Assembly (NCBI GenBank): GCA_948474755.1
Contig: CAOLHI010001023.1
Span: forward strand, 124,001 to 188,000
Reading direction: 5' to 3'
Length of the DNA: 64,000 nucleotides
Origin: Ctenosaura bakeri
Lineage: Eukaryota; Chordata; Lepidosauria; Squamata; Iguanidae
Positions 58,206 to 64,000 of the stretch are shown here, piece by piece (position 1 is the stretch's first letter; every line of letters begins with the position of its first letter). Made by a program: the position numbers and the translations under genes. Below the pieces are notes generated by a model. It ran no database searches, was not told where the DNA came from, and was given only the letters and a program-made list of their open reading frames with translations.

Positions 58206-58574
58206 CCATAAACAAAAATGGTGGTGGTGCAGACAATCTGCAAAAGAACACTAAAGCTAGACTTAAAAGCATTGCATATATTAGCTGAAACTTCCTAATA
58301 GACATGCACCACGGAACTAGTCTGTCTAACCAAACTGGATCTGTCACCTTTAGGAGGTGTCTATCAAGCTCTTTGCCCCTTGCTTTTTAATTGCTGATCC
58401 CTATTGTTAGCTCATTTTACATACGTGATTTGAATATTTTTGAATATTGTTTTCACCCCTAATTCCAGTAAGGGGGTGAATCCATTTCATGTGGAGTCCA
58501 GACTTTAAAGAGCTATGCAACTATGACTATTCAAAAATCTGGAATAAAAGCTGGAGCCCAACAGTTTTGGAAAC

Positions 58575-59220
58575 TGCCACCTGCCACTGGCTCATGGCTC
58601 ATGGCTCTTATCTTGTAGAAACTGCACTAGTTGCCTCCTTGTTTCTGACACACAACTCAAAGTCTTGGGCCATTTCTGCACTAGACTGTTATAGTGCTAT
58701 TATTCCACTTTCAACCTCCCTAAACTGTAAACCCCAGGATTCCATAGGAGGTTGAAAGTGGAATAATAGCGCTATAATAGTCTAGTGCGGAAATGGTCCT
58801 GGCAATTGCTTTCAAAGCCATAAATGGGCATGGGTCTAGAAATACAAAAGGCTAGCCCCTTCTGTGTCAGCTTGCTCACCATCTTATATTTGCCCTTAGA
58901 CATTAAAAGTGCAGTTGGCAGTGAACAGAGAGAGATGGCCTTCTCTGTGATTTTACCAAAACTGCAGAATAACTCGCAGCATTCAGAGTGAACGGTCCTT
59001 CTCTTGCACAGTTCTGCTGGAGACTGAAGACATTTCTATTCTGACAGGCTTTTTGCCTTGCCGGAAAGACAATGTTTTGAAAAGAAAATTTGGTGTTTCG
59101 TTTATAGTCCATTCCTTTTTCTGTCGTATGTTGTTGATGCTGTGGTTTGATTGCAAGATTGTAAATTGAATTCTCATAAGCCACTCATGTATACCTCAGA
59201 AGGATGGGATAGAAGCCCCA
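58575..59220 (+). mobile_element. L2/CR1-clade LINE 3' end, interrupted by B5
   Basis: The decayed frame has HWLMAHGS... before the interruption and a FKAINGHG-like block (tttcaaagccataaatgggc) after it. Next come atggccttctctgtga and gaagacatttctattctgac, and a UTR ending near ggatgggatagaagcccc. Rejoining across B5 with one TTG restores the aaagtcttggcaatt reading. Confidence 0.6.
58668..58798. mobile_element. Family B MITE, copy B5 (short)
   Basis: 131 bp palindrome, arms ggccatttctgcactagac and gtctagtgcggaaatggtc complementary form. TTG on the left (58665-58667), CTG on the right. The loop region present in other B copies is deleted. Confidence 0.9.
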
Positions 59221-59258
59221 CAAACAACATAAACATACTATAATCCATCCTTTACTTG

Positions 59259-59684
59259 GGCCCTTTTCGCAATTGCCATGCGAAAGGACCACTGGAGCAT
59301 CGTGTGACTGCGAGAAGCGGTCTACACGATGCACTTGTAATTGCGTGACACTCCAGGGCCTGGCAGGTGCTGATCGCACACTATTTCATTTTCGGCTTTG
59401 AGCTGAAAATGGTGTGGGATCGCGCATTGCTCGGGGCCCCCACATGCACTTGCTGTTTGGGCAGAGCTCCGGAGTCTCAGTGTTTGCGCTTCCTGCCCCA
59501 GCACAGCCTGGGAAAATCCCAGGCTGCACTGTGGAAGGAAGAGGAGGGGCTCTTGCACTACCTGCTCATGAGTAGGCAGTAGCTGCAGACCTGAAGCAAC
59601 GGGGACACGAGAGCCTCTCACAAGAGGCTGCTCACGCGATCCCCACATCCCAGCTCTGCAAAAAAGTGAGTTGCGGAAAGGACC
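59259..59684 (+). mobile_element. Family A MITE, copy A6
   Basis: 426 bp from ggcccttttcgcaattgcc to gttgcggaaaggacc with a perfect TTG duplication (59256-59258, 59685-59687). The first hairpin loop is shortened compared with A4. The 132-codon minus frame over it is a by-product of the palindromic sequence. Confidence 0.9.
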
Positions 59685-59687
59685 TTG

Positions 59688-62600
59688 GAGTGAACCTAAT
59701 TTGGTCCTATTGAAGACCATGCTGAATTTGATTTTAATATTGATATTGTTTACACAATACCATCAATACATGTGGTATTATAAAGAGCAAAATACAGAGT
59801 CAGGGGAAGGCAGTTTTCTGCTGTACTAAGCTGATAACCCAGAGTTTGAAAATGAAGACAGAACAAAAAAGAAACAGAGAGCGAAAGAAGTGAAGATAAC
59901 AAGAATGGGCAGGGACCCCATGTAACCAAAATGACCTTGGGATACCCTCTGACACCCCAAGCCCCCAGTTCTACCCCATTTTTTTTCAGTGGAAAAGATT
60001 ATTATTATTTTTTTGGCTGACAAAGTGTTCCCTCTGCTTCAGAATGCTTCAAATTCCTTTAAATTTAGTATTAAGGGGCCCATTCCAAAACAGCAAGTCT
60101 CTCTCCCCAGGGCCCCACAGGGGACCAAGAGTGATGAAATTCACTTCTGGTCACCTCAACTGGTAACCATGGCAATGCTGTCATCCAGTACTCTGGAGGA
60201 GGCCAAAATGACACCATGTCACCTGGAGTGTCCACTCCTCGCTTGGATGTTACTGGAATATATGAACCAGTGATCTATTCCAATGGTATAAGGCATATAC
60301 TATATATACCAGTGGTACAAGACAGATTTTTTTGTTCTAAATTCAGTGGCAAAAGTTAGGCCCAATTTTATTTTGTGAATGCATATGGATTGTGTTGAGT
60401 GCAGCATACACGTACAAGGCAACCATACCAATAAACAATGAATTGCCTCTCTGGAATTCAGAGTTCCAGAGAGACTGGTTGCCATATTCTCCTTTCCTCT
60501 CACTCTCTTTTTTTTACGGCCTCTTTTCACATTATTTTCCAAGATACTTCTGCAGCACTATTACTGTCATCACAAAAGAAGCACCTGTCACCATTGCAAA
60601 AACAGGTCATGCTGCACATCGGCAGTGCGCCAGATGGGCAGAACTGCGTCAACAGTGGCTCACAGATAACAAAGTTCATTGGCTGTTTTGTGTGGGGACC
60701 AGAATGCTAGAGATAACATGCATAAGGAAAGAAAAATTGACTTGTGACCTCAATTGTGGATCTTTATATGCATTGAAGAAGGGGTTTGAGTGTGGCATCA
60801 GTTTGTTTCAGCTTGCTTTCCTTTTGCTTTGCTTAGAAATATCAAAAAATGACAACCTTTATTTTGTCGGATGATTTACCTGGTACGACTAAGTCTCTGC
60901 TGCAGCCATTGTAACAATAGCTTTCTTTCTTTCTCTCCCTCCCTCTCCAAAGGCAACAGATTAATAACACAAGCCTAAAATTTCTGACAAGAGCCTAGAA
61001 AAGTCACAGTTTTAGACTATACTTCTTAGAATCCATCTGTCAGCATGGATGCTATATGTCATCCCAGCTCTGCTTCTAACCCACTGAAATAGCCAGATGT
61101 TTGACAGTTTACCAGAAGACTCCTGAGTTTGAAGGGCTATGGGTCCTCAACTTGAAGCTTACCTTAGGATGGCTGGGCTGGACCTACCACTAGGTGGAGT
61201 GAAGGAACTGCTTCAAGTGATAAGTGATGAACTGTGTGGGAAAGGCAATAGCAGCACACCCCAGCCATGTACTTGTGCACCCCCTCATAGCTGTTTGCTG
61301 AGTATTGGAAGACGAGGCTATTCCACCTAACCTATGTCCACTACCTTAGGCTGCTGTCCTCTGGTGGAGTGGATAATGTTGTTCTGATGCTACTACTGAC
61401 ATGAGATTCAACTACCAGTTCAACTGATTTTTATATCCAGTGGAAGTGTCACCTTGTCTTCAGACAGTGAAAAACCATGGACAATTACTATATCTTGAAA
61501 TCAGACTTAGATTGAAATGGACTTGAACAACAGTTCTTCAAATAGGATGCACAGTTACCCTATACATGCCAGGTGCTGGTATATATAACAGCTCTTCAAT
61601 GGAAAGGAATTTATTTCAAATGTTCTTTTATTCTCCTCATACTTCAATTTAAATTAGGATTAGAAGGCGGTGGGAGGTTTCTTTTTAATGGATTATAAAG
61701 CAATATATTAATAACCTTCTGTTGTTCTTATAGCTTAAACTTCAAGTAACCAACCTTTATAATTGTGTTTCAGTTCCCATTAAAAAGCAAGTTGTTAGAC
61801 TTGGTTGCTCATAAATGTGAACTCTAAAGACAGAAAGAGCAGAAGGCAAATAAAATGAACCTCACATTTCCGTTAGAAAATCTCATTCTTCTACAGCCTG
61901 CAGGTTAATAGCATTGCTGACTTGTATCAAAGACATTTTAGTGAAATTCCTGTTCAAAACAAAAGAAGAGGGCAAGTTTTTTCTTTTTTCTTTTAGATGG
62001 CACCCCAAGGCTCTGGCAAGGTATCTGAGGATAAAATTTCTTATATTTTGTATAAGTGGAACATAAATAGAATATTGCTGCTACCCCCTCACCCTGCAAA
62101 TTAAAAAAAATAAACTTGTTTTCTGTGTAAACTAAGAGCCAAAGAAAATTAACTTCTCACCAAAGTTAATTATGTAACTTTCACATCTCATCAGGCTCAT
62201 TGCTAACTTTTTAAATGGTTTACACTTGCAATTTATTTGAAAGCTTTTAAACCCTGTTAACTGTGCTTCCTTAAAGATAAAGACATCTAATTTCTGAGAT
62301 AAGGGCTGAGCTCAGAATGATCATGCCTAGAATGGTCTTTATGTATGTGTAAGCACCATAGCTATGGTGCTATGCGATGAACTTTGGCTAGATCCCAAAG
62401 CCCACTTACTAGGAAGCAGCCATTGCAATTGAAGGGGATCTGCTCCTTTGTCTCTGAGGAAGCAGCTGGTTGCCGTTCCCATCCCCTTCTGTGACTGATC
62501 TTCAGTGTGACAGGCAGAAGAAAGACCCCTGCCACAATTCATTCATGTGAGGAGGGATGGGAACAGCAGCCATCTGCTTCCCGGGTGGCAGGGGAACAGA

Positions 62601-64000
62601 CACCCATCAATCGTAGCAGCTGCTCCCTGGAAACTGGGGGACTCCAGTCTCTACAGAGCATGGAGAGTTTGAAATAGTCACGAGTGTGTCATGCCGGGTT
62701 ATGCATTCATAACTGCCATACAGGATTCCAGCCCATATTGCTCCAACCTTTTTTTAAATAGAGATGAAACTATTTTTTTAAGTACACAAGCCCTCAATAA
62801 CTTATTTTTTTCCACACCTTATTGAAAATTAAATTTCACAGGAGCTACAGTAAAGCAGAAATAGGATACTCTGCTGTTTATTCATTGTTTTCTAGAATGA
62901 TTGGAAGGAAAGCAACCTTGATCTCTTTCATTTATTTTGAAGCTGTGAGTATGAAATTGGGAAATATATGGGGGAGGGGATGGTTACCATTGCTAGGTTG
63001 CAACTCAGATACCAATGTTATACAGCAATTTCCTGAATAACGAGGAGAATCAGCAGCTGTGACTTCCCTGTTTCATTTTCCCAACTGACTCTTTCATCCA
63101 TTCACTTCATCTCTGCTGTACTGAGCAGGCTTGCAATATTACAGGCTAATGAGACAGATGGTCAAAAGAACTAGAACCAGGCTGGCCCTCGTATTAGGCA
63201 GAAGGATCCAGGTGCCCCAGGTAGAAGAGGCTGGTGGGGTTACAGCAGCAAGTGGTATGGAGGTGTTGGTGAACAGAGCTCTGTGTGCAATGTGGCCTAA
63301 ATTAGAGTTGCCAGGTCAGGATTATTCTGAGCCCTGAGATATGTGGACCCAAACCTGAAACTCAGCAATGGTCCCTTGTGATGTTACAATGGGTGGCTGT
63401 GATCTTACGAGGGTGATGTCATTAAGCAATACACATTAATATCAACCACAATTGCACAGTGTATCATTGAAATAAAGTAATGAATGAGGATATATATACC
63501 CACACATATTTCAAGGCAGAACTCTCACTCTAAGATTCCTTCCTCTCTTGCTCTGAGTGCAGAAGACAATAGGCTAGACCCTAAGATCTGGGAACTCTAC
63601 CTATCCTGTCTATGCATTCCTTATCATTAAAATATTTCCTTCAGTGTGGTGTGCAGGATATTGTTTGATTGCTGAAATAAGATCCAGCAACTAGTGTAGC
63701 TGGCATCTGTGTGTGGGATGGAGGGGATGCTCTTAGCTTTAGGCAGCCAGTCCTGGGCCCAGGGTGTGAATGAAGAATTCTCTCTTATATCTGCTGGTAT
63801 CAACAACCTATCTCTAGAGCTTTAGTTTTAGTGTAGGCCAGATAGATAGAGACTATCTGCTACCTGATCTGTTTAACTGGCACTGAAATAGACTGCTTTG
63901 TGACTGAGCTGGAGTCCTTCTTGGCTGGCAAAGGAAGAAATAATCCTTTGCCAGTCCCCCAACATGTGGTCTGACAATAGGCAAAAGGGGTTGCTAATAA
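59688..64000. other. No recognised gene
   Basis: A CTTT/CCCT-rich tract lies at 60922-60950. The 160-codon plus frame at 60392-60874 is the second-longest in the window but has no recognisable domain and no start context to support it. The text around 63160-63200 (ggctggccctcgtattaggc) partly repeats at 41585-41605, so a dispersed repeat probably lies here. Confidence 0.45.

Noticed and set aside
60392..60874. 160-codon plus-strand frame as a coding gene
   Set aside because: No recognisable domain, no splice or start context that can be supported, and an overlapping second frame. Length is within what chance allows in 64 kb.
61139..61330. Small secreted or Cys-containing peptide gene
   Set aside because: 63 codons with no signal peptide or domain recognised; no supporting context.

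Overview
This window looks like intergenic or deep intronic DNA from a non-avian reptile, most likely a squamate (lizard). That rests on the repeat mix: CR1, L2-clade and L1 LINEs together, a tRNA-derived SINE ending in CAACAACAA, a 5S rRNA-derived SINE, several hAT MITE families, endogenous retrovirus-like solo LTRs and a tyrosine-recombinase retrotransposon relic. No host gene, exon, RNA gene, CRISPR array or operon-like structure could be supported. Reading frames are all short (169 codons or less), and the ones that make sense are transposon fragments.

Layout. 1-9 kb: decayed LINE ends, a palindromic MITE (family A), a TA-flanked pogo/Tigger-like MITE, an L1 end split by a second A copy, tRNA-SINEs and a CR1 end with a foldback. 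9-19 kb: LINE tails, a family B MITE, a CR1 fragment of about 1.4 kb carrying a family C MITE, a hAT MITE, and an L1 insertion with clear 15-bp target duplications. 19-34 kb: an A element inside a B element, three kinds of hAT MITE, a 5S-SINE, a CR1/L3-like end and a family D MITE, with long unassigned stretches. 34-44 kb: a diverged tandem repeat, four retroviral-type LTR insertions in this region and the next (two families), an L1 ORF2 cut by one LTR, a 710-bp hAT element, and nested A and B MITEs. 44-54 kb: a B variant, tail-to-tail SINEs, CR1, family E and a 6-bp-TSD element. 54.8-57 kb: minus-strand relic of a Ngaro/DIRS-like element with a duplicated recombinase catalytic region and SGNH-hydrolase remains, hit by A elements. 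57-64 kb: another hAT MITE, a LINE hit by a B element, one more A copy, then mostly unassigned sequence.

Main observation: five families (A-E) share the terminus GGCC[A/C/T]TTTC[C/T][G/A]CA and make 3-bp target duplications. Several of these duplications can be checked inside the window against an uninterrupted paralogue of the target. Family A is built as a chain of separate hairpins. Their superfamily is left open (PIF/Harbinger-like or another 3-bp-TSD group).

All assignments come from reading the sequence and from remembered family features. No database search was possible.
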